Shown one piece after another: positions 38,931 through 47,892 of a DNA stretch of 64,000 nucleotides. This DNA comes from Scolanthus callimorphus (lineage: Eukaryota > Cnidaria > Anthozoa > Actiniaria > Edwardsiidae). The stretch is taken from NCBI GenBank assembly GCA_033964015.1, contig CM066925.1, positions 62,001-126,000 on the forward strand, in the 5' to 3' direction. The translations under genes and the position numbers were made by a program. Numbering within the stretch: the stretch's first letter is position 1; each line of letters starts with the position of its first letter. Under the pieces are notes generated by a model. It did no database searches and was not told the origin of the DNA. It was given only the letters and a program-made list of their open reading frames with translations.

Positions 38931-39758
38931 GCATCAACGGAAGTCTAGCCAACAGCCTTTTTTGCTCACCCCCCGACCACTCCGTGTCCACCACATCCGT
39001 AAACACGTCCAGATAAGGCTCTTGCTGAAATTGCCTCAACTTTTCGTGAACTAACGCCTCCATCTCCACATTTTCGCCGCCATATTTTTTCCGCTCGTCA
39101 CCAAAATAGCCGCCACAACCATGTTGTCAGGCAAAGGCTCTTTCACCCCATTTTCTATCAACCGATCTTTCCAATAGTGCGTCAAAGGCACCTGGAACTC
39201 TTCTTCTTCGCTAGACAACTTTTGCAGCCCCAACGCTTTGGCCAACGGTTTCGATAGACCGACAAAATTGTCAATGTCAGGATCGTACGACCAATACCAT
39301 TCGGGAGCATGCAACGTCACGCGACGTCGCGTCGCATTCCACGAAAAAAAGGCTGCACCCGCCTCTTTCCCCACTGTTTCGTGTTCTCATTCAAATAAGC
39401 AAGCAATTGGGGTATGGTGTCAAAATGATGCTTCCAACACAAAAATGCGCTCGATGTAATAATGATGTAATGTTGATGTTATTGCTGGCTTACCACCAAC
39501 CGCTTCACGTCGCACCATGGCCATAAAAAAGGACTCGCTCAACACGTGCGTCGTATACCCCTCAGCACCAATAATACCAGGGATACTGATAAATTTCAAT
39601 GCCACCGCCGTGGGAAGACGACGATTCATTTCCAACGGTCTGGTAAAGGGGATAGTAAAGTCGGCAGACGTGTTCGTGGGTGTGTACGTGGGTCCACCGC
39701 CATTACTCAACAACACCATCACGCGCTCATCGTTTCGACTTTTCAAACTCAACGACAT
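37289..39758 (-). pseudogene. Long penton-like minor capsid protein (element 2)
   Basis: Three long frames follow one another: 39758-39420 (with SADFTIPFTRPLEMN), 39374-39051 (YDPDIDNFVGLSKPLAKALGL), 39069-38284, and 38287-37289, which ends with YLFNLVEESVVNNQTLPLAGVF and YYKARTTSITEVHLKI. The N-terminal and C-terminal patterns match the penton family. A Gln run (12 residues) lies in the third part. Joined, it would be over 800 residues, nearly three times the element 1 protein, so it may be a two-module penton or two adjacent proteins. The start overlaps the integrase end. Confidence 0.65.
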
Positions 39759-40869
39759 CTTTGCGTTTCGCCCAACTGTTGCTCGACGACGGGTAACCTT
39801 TCCACTTGACCAACAACTCCTGTTGAGGACCCTCTTTTCCACGCGTGTCCAAGACTTCTTCCACGCGATACAACGTATTATCATCTACCACCACCTTTTT
39901 CTTGGTCATAAAATGTACCTTTTATAATCTCGCCCTGCTCATCTTTCACCTTGTACGTGACGGGCGTGGAATCAATCACACGCGCCACGCGAAACACCTC
40001 TTCCGTCCACTGCGGTGCATACCCTTTTTAAACACTTTAGACACGTGCGACAACCGCACCGCATCCCCCACCGAAAACTTGGCCTCCCCCTCTTTCTTAG
40101 GTTCTCCAACGGAACCAAACAAACGCTCATACACCTGCTCCTGATTATCACACGTCACTTCAGAAGGAGCCATGCCAATGCTCGAATGATACGCTGCGTT
40201 GTACCCCTCCACCAAATCCGGCAACACCTCCACCCACTTTAACGTCTGATTTTTAAACAAATAACGCTGCAAACGCAACCGCAACGTTTTGTTAAAGCGC
40301 TCTGCCACCTGAGCTTTGGTTTCTCGATTTTGCGAATGAAAATGAATCACGTCTCGACACTTGAGCAGTTGATTCACGTCTTTATTGTAAAACTCCTTTC
40401 CCTCGTCCGTTTGAAGCTTCTCCGGAACCGTGTCTTTAAACAACGTTTCCATAGCGGCAGCTACCTCTTTACTCCCTTTATTTTTCAAAGGAAGTGCCAT
40501 CCCGTTCTTTGAAAACACATCAATTCCCGTTAAAAGGAAACGATACCCGTGATTTTCTTCTTTCAATTCTTGCATATCCATAAGATCCATTTGCCACAAT
40601 TCATCCAACCCGTGCACTTGAATTTTACGCCGAGAAACCTTGCGCCTCGGTTGCTCGTGCAGGGTGAACGTCAAATTCGAACGGGTAAAATCACGCACCA
40701 ACTCTTCGGGGATTTTTTTCGCTTTAGCATAACGCAACAAACTGGCCAACCCCGAAAACGCCACGGGACTTTTGGGGTTCGTGTACGCTTCGCGCAACTC
40801 AGCAATACGTCGTTGTTTTAAACTCCGTGGTGACGGGCTCAGCCTGCGTCGACGGCGGCGGCGAGCCAT
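39727..40869 (-). pseudogene. int: Polinton-type integrase with chromodomain (element 2)
   Basis: The start ATG 40869 opens a poly-Arg N-terminus. The catalytic triad is visible: Asp in WQMDLMDM, Asp in LQTDEGKEF and Glu in VAERFNKTL. Integrity is good until a frame change near 40015. The following frames encode a linker and a chromodomain (ELLVKWKGYPSSSNSW) that ends at 39727. Unlike element 1, the catalytic Glu is kept. The upstream region shares a motif of about 22 bp with the element 1 integrase upstream region. Confidence 0.9.
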
Positions 40870-41043
40870 TTCTCATAAAGAAACGTCGACCGTTTGAACG
40901 AAACCGCTTGCGAACCGATGTTGTCATATTTATAATACGCCCCCCGCAACACGCACTCGTGCACTTAAAACTCCTTAAAAAATTACTCAACGACACTCTC
41001 ACACCTGAAGGAAACATGGTGTTTTCATTACGCGCCTTATCCG

Positions 41044-41740
41044 TTACACTCCTTTATAGCCATAGGGGCGAGTCATGACCGAATTTGGTAAGCGCCACCG
41101 CTTCGAATTGACAAAATGAATTTCTTTCTTTTTACGGTGAGTCCTCAACGTCCTCGTGTCCTTGTCACGAGAAATTCTCACAGACGACACGTTCAAAGTA
41201 TCTCTTTGAGAATACACCAGGTCTTTTAACGAGTCCAACACCACCACCTCCTCGGCAGAAGCGTTCATCACGACTCCCTTCAGCCGAAAGGGCGCTTTCC
41301 CTAAATGCGTCCGATAGCAGTACGCCTTCGGACCAATGGAAACGAATTCTTCGATGTAATCTCCCGCATCCAACTCATCGGTCAACTGTCCGAGAAACGG
41401 GCCGATCGGAATGTGAGGTCTCCCATCGCGCTCAACGTAGATGCACGAGTCCGTGTCGAAATAGAGAACCGTACCCCCACCACGCTCTACACGTTCCATC
41501 AACTCGTACAACTCGAGACGGGCATAACACGTTTTGTTGTACAATGCTTCCATAGAAGCGCCAATCACTCTGTTGTACGCGGTAGGTGGATAACATTCAG
41601 GGCAACCATGGTAATAGCAACCGTGGAACTCGTACGCGGTATTCGTTTCCACGTCATAGCCATCCACCTTAATACCGTCAATCCGCAACTCCCCCTCCTG
41701 GCTAGTAGCCCGGCGAATAGGACGACCCAGGGAAGTTAAC
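41044..41740 (-). pseudogene. polB: Protein-primed PolB fragment with internal deletion (element 2)
   Basis: One open frame encodes IDGIKVDGYDVETNT, HGCYYHGCPECY, then ALYNKTCYARLELYELMERV, motif C (LYFDTDSCIY), IGPKAYCYRTH and a C-terminal RPYGYKGV. The sequence jumps from the HGCP region directly to motif C, so motifs A and B (SLYP and the Gly-Lys-Phe box) are missing without a frame break. The N-terminal part, including the exonuclease, is removed by the LINE insertion. It cannot be an active polymerase. Confidence 0.88.
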
Positions 41741-41744
41741 AACA

Positions 41745-42575
41745 CTTTCAGGAAACAGCGAAATCCAGTATGCAGTGAGTGAGGTTGAACAGTGGTCAAT
41801 TCGTAACAAACTCCACTTAAACGTGGATAAATGTAAAGAGCTAGTTATTGACTTTAAAAATGTTAAGCATCAGTTCGAACCTATTTCCATCAGTTCCAAA
41901 AATCTTGAGTTGGTTGACCATGCAAAGATCTTAGGTGTCACCATTGCAGGTTCGCTTAAATGGAATTACCACATTGATGAAGTTGTAAAGAAGGCAAACA
42001 AGCGTATGTATTTTCTCATTCTGCTTAAGCGCGCACGGGTGCCTATTGATGATATCGTTAGTTTTTACTCCACGTGTATTTGACCTGTGTTGGAGTATTG
42101 CGCGCCTGTATTCCATCATGCGCTGCCTGATTATTTGAGCGATGATTTGGAGCGTGTCCAGAGGCGCGCGTTGTCCATTATATCTCCCAACATGTCTTAT
42201 CGTGAACGGCTTACTGCTTGTAATCTTGAATCGCTTAAGGACAGACGTAATGAACTATGTAATAAGTTATTCGAAGCAATTGTATCTGACCCAAACCATA
42301 AGATATACCATCTCTTGCCTCCGAAAAACGAGGCACGCTATTGTCTTCGCAAGCAGCGCCAATTTCAGCGTTCTGCTATTAGAACAAAGCGTTATATGGA
42401 CACTTTCATTCCCAGTATGTCAAATAGATAATTTTAACAAGTGTTTCAATATAAATATATTTATTGTTATTAATTTGTAAATATTGATTATTAATTTGTA
42501 AATTTGTAAATATCATGCATTTCAGCCCTTGGGCTGCTATATGACATTTTTAATAAACATATCTATCTATCTATC
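41745..42575 (+). mobile_element. 5'-truncated CR1/L2-like LINE, 3' end
   Basis: The reverse-transcriptase C-terminal region is visible (VEQWSIRNKLHLNVDKCKEL, KILGVTI), then YCAPVFHHALPDYLSDDLER after an in-frame TGA (42082-42084), and RRNELCNKLFEAI. The element ends with an ATCT microsatellite tail (42557-42575). This is the normal 3' end of a CR1/L2-like retrotransposon with 5' truncation. It destroyed the N-terminal part of the element 2 polymerase. Confidence 0.85.
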
Positions 42576-42962
42576 TTTACATCGATTCAGTTGTAGTTGC
42601 GATTCAGTTGTTGATTTAGCTGCGTTTCAATTTCCGATTCAGCGGGGTTTGTGGGATCTTGGCGATTCAGCTGCGATTCAGTTTCCGATTCAGCAAAAGG
42701 GGCGGGGTTTTTGGGTTCATGGCGATTCAGTTGTTGATTTAGCTGCGATTCAGTTTCCGATTCAGTAAAGGGCAGGATTTGTAGGGTATATATCTTGGCG
42801 CGAAGCGGCAGTCAGTCACAACCAAGCAAGCCTTAAACCGCCAAGACAAGCAAAGAGATCAAACAAAACCTCAATTGTAAGTTAACACAAAATCTTACAG
42901 AAACCTCTCTTCAACAACCTCTCTCCAACAACAACAACAACAACTCTCTATTACTGCAATCA
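42576..42962 (+). promoter_or_regulatory. GATTCAG-repeat promoter with TATATA and E2F-like site
   Basis: Between 42583 and 42766, about nine copies of GATTCAG occur, many in the context GCGATTCAGTTTCCGATTCAG, with GGGGCGGGGTTT GC-box-like repeats. TATATA follows at 42787, then TTGGCGCGAAG (42794-42804), whose complement resembles an E2F site. The 31-bp leader repeat copy B lies at 42865-42895. A promoter for the 42963 gene is inferred. Confidence 0.55.
42865..42895 (+). repeat. 31-bp leader-like repeat, copy B (uninterrupted)
   Basis: Matches 3419-3449 with one mismatch and includes the donor-like TTGTAAGTTA. The four bases before it (AAAC) continue into the repeat, consistent with the uninterrupted form of the site where the BEL element inserted near copy A. 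It ends in CTTACAG, which could be an acceptor-like sequence. Confidence 0.65.
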
Positions 42963-43262
42963 TGGGGTGCGTGAAAAATGACTATACAGACGAGATTATA
43001 GAAATAGAAGTGTCTAGAGCGACTGAAGAATTCTTAGAGAGGCTTGATCAACTTACAACTGTAACAATTGAACAATGGGAGAAAGAGAAAGAAGACGATC
43101 CACCTCAAAATTTGTTTGAGGCTTTACTCTAATTGGACGACCCCGTCACTACGACGATGGATGGCGTATTGAACATAAGTGCTGCTGAGAAACTGCTGCA
43201 AAATACTACTGCAGCAGTTAATAACCATGGACGAGACAATGTTTCTACTGGCAAAGACTAAA
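42963..43262 (+). pseudogene. Acidic early-type protein with possible N-myristoylation, one stop
   Basis: ATG 42963 begins GCVKNDYTDEIIEIEVSRA. The Met-Gly-Cys start is typical of N-myristoylated and palmitoylated proteins. The frame is Glu- and Asp-rich, meets TAA 43131-43133 and continues in frame for about 42 codons to TAA near 43260. A duplicated segment of about 100 bp follows (43190-43340). No family is recognised. Confidence 0.4.
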
Positions 43263-43345
43263 TTTGATTTTATTTTTTAACAAACTACTACTGCAGCAGT
43301 TAACCAGGGATGATGTCGATGATGTTTCTACTGGCCAAAGACTGT
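43190..43345. repeat. Local duplication of about 80 bp
   Basis: ACTACTGCAGCAGTTAA...GATGTTTCTACTGGC(C)AAAGACT appears twice, near 43206-43260 and 43284-43334, with small differences. The first copy lies in the end of the 42963 gene and the second downstream of it. Confidence 0.7.
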
Positions 43346-43367
43346 ATTTTTTTTAACAAAACAGACA

Positions 43368-43628
43368 CTAAAGCAACACAATGGATCGCTTGGCGAAGAA
43401 CAGTCCATTTAGCGTAAGTGAGCAAGTATGACCACCATAAGATTCCACGAGGAAGGAGAGAGAGTTCACTTTTTCTGCAGTTACTTTGAAGAAATCGTTC
43501 CAATGATTTGAATATCTCCAGATGCCCCAATTGCATCGAGGATGACGTGACATTCTGTCTCATTAAAGGACACAAAGGCACTTTAGCCGCTTGCTATAAA
43601 TACGAATGTTATATAGTGCAAGAACATC
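43368..43628 (-). pseudogene. Unrecognised short coding remnant
   Basis: From a minus-strand ATG at 43628 (FLHYITFVFIA) an in-frame TAG is followed by FNETECHVILDAIGASGDIQI, then a frame change near 43490 to VTAEKVNSLSFLVESYGG and HTCSLTLNGLFF, ending at TAG 43368-43370. It looks protein-like but is not identified. It is head to head with the gene at 43635. Confidence 0.35.
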
Positions 43629-43634
43629 AAAGTA

Positions 43635-44937
43635 GTGTTTTGGTCTATAGATGAAATAGTATGGCTGTTAGATAATTGTGCCCTTCCTTTGTTTTTTCCA
43701 GCAAAAGACATTAAACGACTTTTTAACTTTTTTACCCCTAATTTACATTTAATTTTAGAAAACAATTCAGACTATACGACCTATTATTTCGGTTTATTAA
43801 CTATCCAATGTACCAACCTATGATTAATTTTTTAAGCGGTAACGAATGTGGTGTCTTTTCAATATTCAACATCTCACACGGCGTTTTACAACAAGCAGCA
43901 GCTCACGAACAATTGGAGGATTTTTGCAATTTTTTAGACAAGCAAGAATTTAGCAATTTGAATCAATGCACCCGTAAATATTTAGAATTTACCCACAGCG
44001 CTACTATTATGCTTGTCAAAAACTTTAAATACAAAGCACACTCTATTTTTAATAAAGGGAGCAGCGAACAACCCGCTAAAATTCAAGTCTTACAAAAAAT
44101 GTACAACGCTTCTTACGAATGCAACAAAACTAAAATGTTGTTTTGTTTATAGATCTCTCTAGAGACGGAATATGCAAAGAGGTTAAAAACAGCACAAGAT
44201 AAACTGACAGAATATATTACAGGAGGTTGTGTTGTCAGTCTAGTAGAAATCCAAAAACAAATCGCGTTTAATATCATAAGTGGTAGTTTAGCATCTAAAA
44301 CGACCCAAGATCACATCTTGGGGAACGATTTTCGACCCGATCCACAAGTTTGGTCGCAAAACAATAGAGCACAATGCCTCATCGTAAAATCATCAGACGT
44401 AGAATGTCTAGGGTTGTTGTCAGAGGAAAACATTATAACCTCATTGCGGCCTGATGAACCATTAGACATTAACACCGAAATCTAAAAACTTTTCAAATTT
44501 GCAGTTTCTTTGAACCTCGCATGGGATAAAGTTCAACAGAAAGAAACTTTTTCCGACTACCAGAAAGTGTTAACCGACTACCACTGTCAATGGGCGAATA
44601 TTATCTCGTATATAGCAAGACAACACCTCAATTTTGAGAACGGTGTAAACAGACCGTCAATTATTTTCACCAATGCGGTGGCATCGCCATTTCACGCTGT
44701 AAGCACACGAAAACACTCTGTAGTTGTTGGATGCAGCCAATACTACAATAAGTCATTTTGACAAACCGTATTCTCTTGTACAAACAGCATCAAGGGGTAC
44801 TTGAACCAACATGCAAAGCCATCGAAGTCGAACGCGAATTCGCATTTTTAAAACAAGTAACAAAAACGACGGCTAGCATTAAAGTTACACATGAAACTCT
44901 TCGCCCCAACACTAGCACTACTAGTAATCATAGGTAA
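43635..44937 (+). pseudogene. Long AT-rich virus-like gene with three in-frame stops
   Basis: The first frame (43635-43823) encodes IDEIVWLLDNCALPLFF. A frame change near 43810 leads to a frame that holds protein-like sequence for about 950 bp through TAG (44150), TAA (near 44485) and TGA (44759-44761): FLSGNECGVFSIFNISHG, TEYAKRLKTAQDKLTEYI, CVVSLVEIQKQIAFNIISG. A last frame change near 44765 leads to EPTCKAIEVEREFAFLK, ending at 44937. No family is recognised. The continuity argues for one decayed gene of about 430 residues. Confidence 0.45.
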
Positions 44938-45553
44938 ACATGACGTCTCGCGAGTCAAAGCCATCGATCTATTAGATAAACAACTTTGCTCAAGAACAAA
45001 AAAACTGCTAAAGGGTCCATTTGACGAAAACACTGTAAAAGAAGATCGCAAATTTTCGCTAAGCTTGTGCATCTCGAGCTCTTTGCAAGACGTGGAACGC
45101 AGCGTTGAACGGTACACCGAGACAGAAACGTGCAGGCTCGTGAGATGCAAATGCGATAGCGCTGTACACAAGCAAACATCACTTCCTGCACGATCGCCTC
45201 GCAGCCTTCGTAGTATGCAGCGACACTTCGCGATCTTTCTGCCCTTTTCTTTCACATAATGTGAAAACTTCTTTTTGAAAGAGTACACTGTGACCCGCAA
45301 TGTCGATGGTAGCACAAAGAATGTAGCGATACAAATACTAGCTATCACACACATACTCAAAGAAGAAATCACGTTTCACGGGACAACTGTCACCACCGTG
45401 AAAATAGCTTTGCAAATTCAAAGGCAAAATCAAAACAAATGTCACGCCATTAATTTTCACAATAATAAGTTTATTGTAAAAATAGGGAGATCAGCCTGGA
45501 CAACACTGTCTACAAACCATCCATGCAAATGTCGCCATTGTAAAAACTACTGA
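44891..45553 (+). pseudogene. Secreted or membrane virus-like protein, one internal stop
   Basis: ATG 44891 starts with a signal-peptide-like KLFAPTLALLVIIG, then a Lys/Ser-rich region with a Cys cluster (CRLVRCKCDSA). TAA 45257-45259 interrupts; the same frame continues with EYTVTRNVDGSTKNVAIQI and GTTVTTVKIALQI to TAA 45551-45553, ending with a Cys pair (CKCRHCKNY). It overlaps the previous gene. A glycoprotein is possible but unproven. Confidence 0.4.
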
Positions 45554-45635
45554 ATATGTTTTTTTAATAAAATCGGTTACTAGCAACTGTTCTGTGTAAA
45601 AGTTTATTAGTTACGACCGCTTGACACGCTTCCTG

Positions 45636-46181
45636 TCAGGAGATACTTGACCTCAAATTCATCCTCGTCATCACCACCCTCTTCGTCGAAGCTGTACGTA
45701 GGTAACGGTGTAGGATCGTCATCTTCCTCCTTTCCCCATCCACGCTATTATCCGCATACTTCGGATCATGTTTCCAGGGATAGTAGGGGGGATGCTTTCT
45801 TCCATTCAACTCCTTGCAATCATAAACAAACCGAAACGTACCACACGACACATGTGGCAACGACAATGGACAAGCATAGAAAACCTCCCCCTTTCTCTCT
45901 CCGTTCTTTGCGACACCCAGCTTCAGTTCAAGCCGTGTTTGCACCGAAGCACCCGATGCGGTAAACGAATTCCATTTTCGCCACGCACCTTGTTCACCTT
46001 GCGCGCATCCGACTTTTCCAAAAAAACGTACATCCTTGCTCAACCTTCGGATTTTGATAATCCAACTTCTTACCGCACTTGTAATACATTTTACCCCTGG
46101 CTTCGCTTGCACGGCTTTACAAAACTGGTACTTACCAGTAGCATGATTATAAAACGTACACAAGCATGTGATTGAAGCCAT
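45636..46181 (-). CDS. GRF-type zinc-finger-like protein
   Basis: An intact 181-codon frame from ATG 46181. The N-terminus has ITCLCTFYNHATGKYQFC. The central region has TRLELKLGVAKNGERKGE, then VFYACPLSLPHVSCGTFRFV, a spacing like GRF zinc fingers (conserved C..., G-R-F/Y, C...C..F). The C-terminus is basic (TKRVVMTRMNLRSS). GRF domains bind single-stranded nucleic acid in topoisomerases and endonucleases. The match is partial, so the call is tentative. Confidence 0.45.
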   Translation of the reverse strand: MASITCLCTFYNHATGKYQFCKAVQAKPGVKCITSAVRSWIIKIRRLSKDVRFFGKVGCAQGEQGAWRKWNSFTASGASVQTRLELKLGVAKNGERKGEVFYACPLSLPHVSCGTFRFVYDCKELNGRKHPPYYPWKHDPKYADNSVDGERRKMTILHRYLRTASTKRVVMTRMNLRSSIS

Positions 46182-46323
46182 GATGTGAACAGAATGATGA
46201 ACCACGATACGTTGCGACTTTTTTTTATAACTTTGTGATTACCTGAATCCGGTAAAAAACGCTTCTCGCCATAAAAAGGGTAATTGTAACCAAGACTATA
46301 TATACCATTACGTCGAATGGGGT

Positions 46324-46536
46324 ATGGATGGGCTAAGTATTGGGTTGATTGCTTCTGCCTCAATCGCAGGCCTTGCAATCTTTATAACTTGTGTGTATTA
46401 CTGCCATAAAAAGGGTAAACGAACCCATGAAGAAAAGTTTCATGATTACCTGGATCGGATCAGGAAATTGGAAAAAGAAATACCTCAAATGCAACAACAA
46501 TATGATAAAGAAAATACGCCTTTCAGGCTTTTCTGA
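46324..46536 (+). CDS. Small type III membrane protein
   Basis: An intact 70-residue frame. A short N-terminus is followed by a hydrophobic segment (GLIASASIAGLAIFITCVYY), the basic HKKGKRTHEEK and a helical cytoplasmic tail with heptads (DYLDRIRKLEKEIPQMQQQY). TATATATA lies just upstream at 46297. It is the first of four small single-pass proteins between 46.3 and 47.7 kb. Confidence 0.5.
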   Translation: MDGLSIGLIASASIAGLAIFITCVYYCHKKGKRTHEEKFHDYLDRIRKLEKEIPQMQQQYDKENTPFRLF

Positions 46537-46654
46537 TAAAAGGGGTACGTTCTAGACCCGGCAAAAAAGAACTGGACAAATATAAAAACAAATCGGATCA
46601 ACTGAATATACCTCCGCCATCCTACGAGTCAGTTGGCGAACATTAAACCACAAG

Positions 46655-46912
46655 ATGGACGAGTGTTGGGTAACTTTTTACATCGTTGGATCAATACTTT
46701 TAACCATTGCGGTCGTATTTTTAACTGGTTGGATTTTGGAGACTCAACTGCACAACCAGTAAACTCCAGAAGAAAAACTTAACTGGTATAAGGCGTTAAT
46801 TGATTACCTAGAAAATTTTTTAACTGTGCGAAACGATACAACGAATGGAAATGCATCTGCTGCTGTTCTAACTTTATCCTGTGGCGGTTACGACGATACC
46901 GATCAAAATTAA
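46655..46912 (+). pseudogene. Small membrane protein, one internal stop
   Basis: ATG 46655 encodes a hydrophobic segment (VTFYIVGSILLTIAVVFLTG) followed by a short tail and TAA near 46760. The same frame continues with LNWYKALIDYLENFL and an Asn/Thr/Gly-rich end to TAA 46910-46912. The architecture is like that of the 46324 protein. Confidence 0.42.
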
Positions 46913-47061
46913 CCGAGCTCCATATTTACTATCCACGCACCTATAAAAAAAAACTGTTGAGCCCATAAACAGCAACCACCCGAACATACGATCAGGTAGT
47001 TATTTCGGGTAAACCTGAAGCTATTTAAAACACACTGGGTTCTCATTCTTACACCGCAATC

Positions 47062-47307
47062 ATGGTCAGCAAGCGAGACGCCGCCACCACAGCAATGCAG
47101 CCACCCAACAAAGTATTCAAAGAAGCACCGGCTTCACAAGACAAGGCAAAAGCAACCAACAAGCCAAGGTGCTCGAAACAAATATGGAGTGCAAACATCC
47201 TGCCACCTGAAGCTGTTCCGAACAGTGATCCAAAAAAGTATATCTACCACACAAGCAGCCCCGTCTGGCCCATCAGTTTTGTAAATTCCCCAGACAAGTC
47301 ATCATGA
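47062..47307 (+). CDS. Small basic-neutral protein of unknown function
   Basis: An intact 81-residue frame, about 135 bp after TATAAAAAAAA at 46930. It is Lys/Ala/Pro-rich at the start (AATTAMQPPNKVFKEAPAS) and has NILPPEAVPNSDPKKYIYH later. No domain is seen. It lies in the membrane-protein run. Confidence 0.35.
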   Translation: MVSKRDAATTAMQPPNKVFKEAPASQDKAKATNKPRCSKQIWSANILPPEAVPNSDPKKYIYHTSSPVWPISFVNSPDKSS

Positions 47308-47432
47308 ACGTAACCGAACGAGTTAAAACGGGAGGTTTTAACTCTGTTACCTTCTGCCTAGAACAGTACGATCTTTTAGATTGGTAATGCCTATGTTACC
47401 CGGATAGAGTGGTTAAAAAGTTACTGCCACAA

Positions 47433-47546
47433 ATGATCCCTTTTACCCTCTTATGTATTATAATAATTGGAATCGTACTATGCTGTTCAGTTGCTGGATG
47501 CACCCGCTCTTGCAAAGAACACACCAAAAAAAACAAGACAAGATGA
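47433..47546 (+). CDS. Tiny membrane protein with Cys pair and polybasic tail
   Basis: ATG 47433 to TGA 47544-47546 (37 residues). A hydrophobic segment (IPFTLLCIIIIGIVL) is followed by CC, another Cys pair and a Lys/Arg tail. Hydrophobic, Cys-rich and polybasic parts in a tiny protein recall reovirus FAST fusion proteins. This is analogy only. The stop overlaps the next ATG (47543). Confidence 0.42.
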   Translation: MIPFTLLCIIIIGIVLCCSVAGCTRSCKEHTKKNKTR

Positions 47547-47725
47547 AAGTTTGTGATACAAAAGAAATTCTTTATCCGATGACTCCTTGTTACTGCATCG
47601 ACATGCACACCGTTACGTGGACTACGGCACGGACGTTTTGCTCATTACTTATGTTTTTGATTACTTGCATTCTGCTGCTCTATTATAGTGCGTCATTCTG
47701 TATAATAGTACGATTTTTTTTTTAG
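47543..47725 (+). CDS. Small membrane protein overlapping the previous gene
   Basis: ATG 47543 overlaps the preceding stop as ATGA. The frame encodes KVCDTKEILYPMTPCYCID and a hydrophobic C-terminal segment (FCSLLMFLITCILLLYYSA) to TAG 47723-47725. It is Cys-rich outside the membrane segment. It is the last virus-like gene before host DNA. Confidence 0.42.
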   Translation: MKVCDTKEILYPMTPCYCIDMHTVTWTTARTFCSLLMFLITCILLLYYSASFCIIVRFFF

Positions 47726-47892
47726 TCGCGATTTTGTGAAAAATTCCGTCAGGTAAACGTTTACCTGAATCAGGTAAAAATGTTCCCATCAGCTTACTAC
47801 TAGCGCTTACCCTCAAAGCCCTAAGCGCTTTACAATTTTGGATACCTCATCCTATAGAAACCAGATTTATAATAATGAGTGTGTATTAGTAT

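Larger units (their letters stand above)
30684..41745 (-). mobile_element. Polinton/adintovirus-like element 2 (endogenous, partly decayed)
   Basis: The minus strand carries, in order from 41.75 kb down, truncated PolB, chromodomain integrase, long penton-like protein, pVI-like protein, major capsid, protease, packaging ATPase, Pro-rich protein, several basic peptides, a small helical core protein and a virion-type protein ending at 30684. The order equals element 1, but sequences are strongly diverged, so it is a separate lineage. The polymerase end is cut by a LINE. Insertions of a SINE and a 381-bp TIR element add to the damage. No terminal inverted repeat was found. Confidence 0.88.

Noticed and set aside
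43808..44761. Alternative genetic code or programmed readthrough
   Set aside because: TAG, TAA and TGA all interrupt the frame, other cluster genes use each as normal terminators, and frameshifts occur in the same gene. Decay is simpler.
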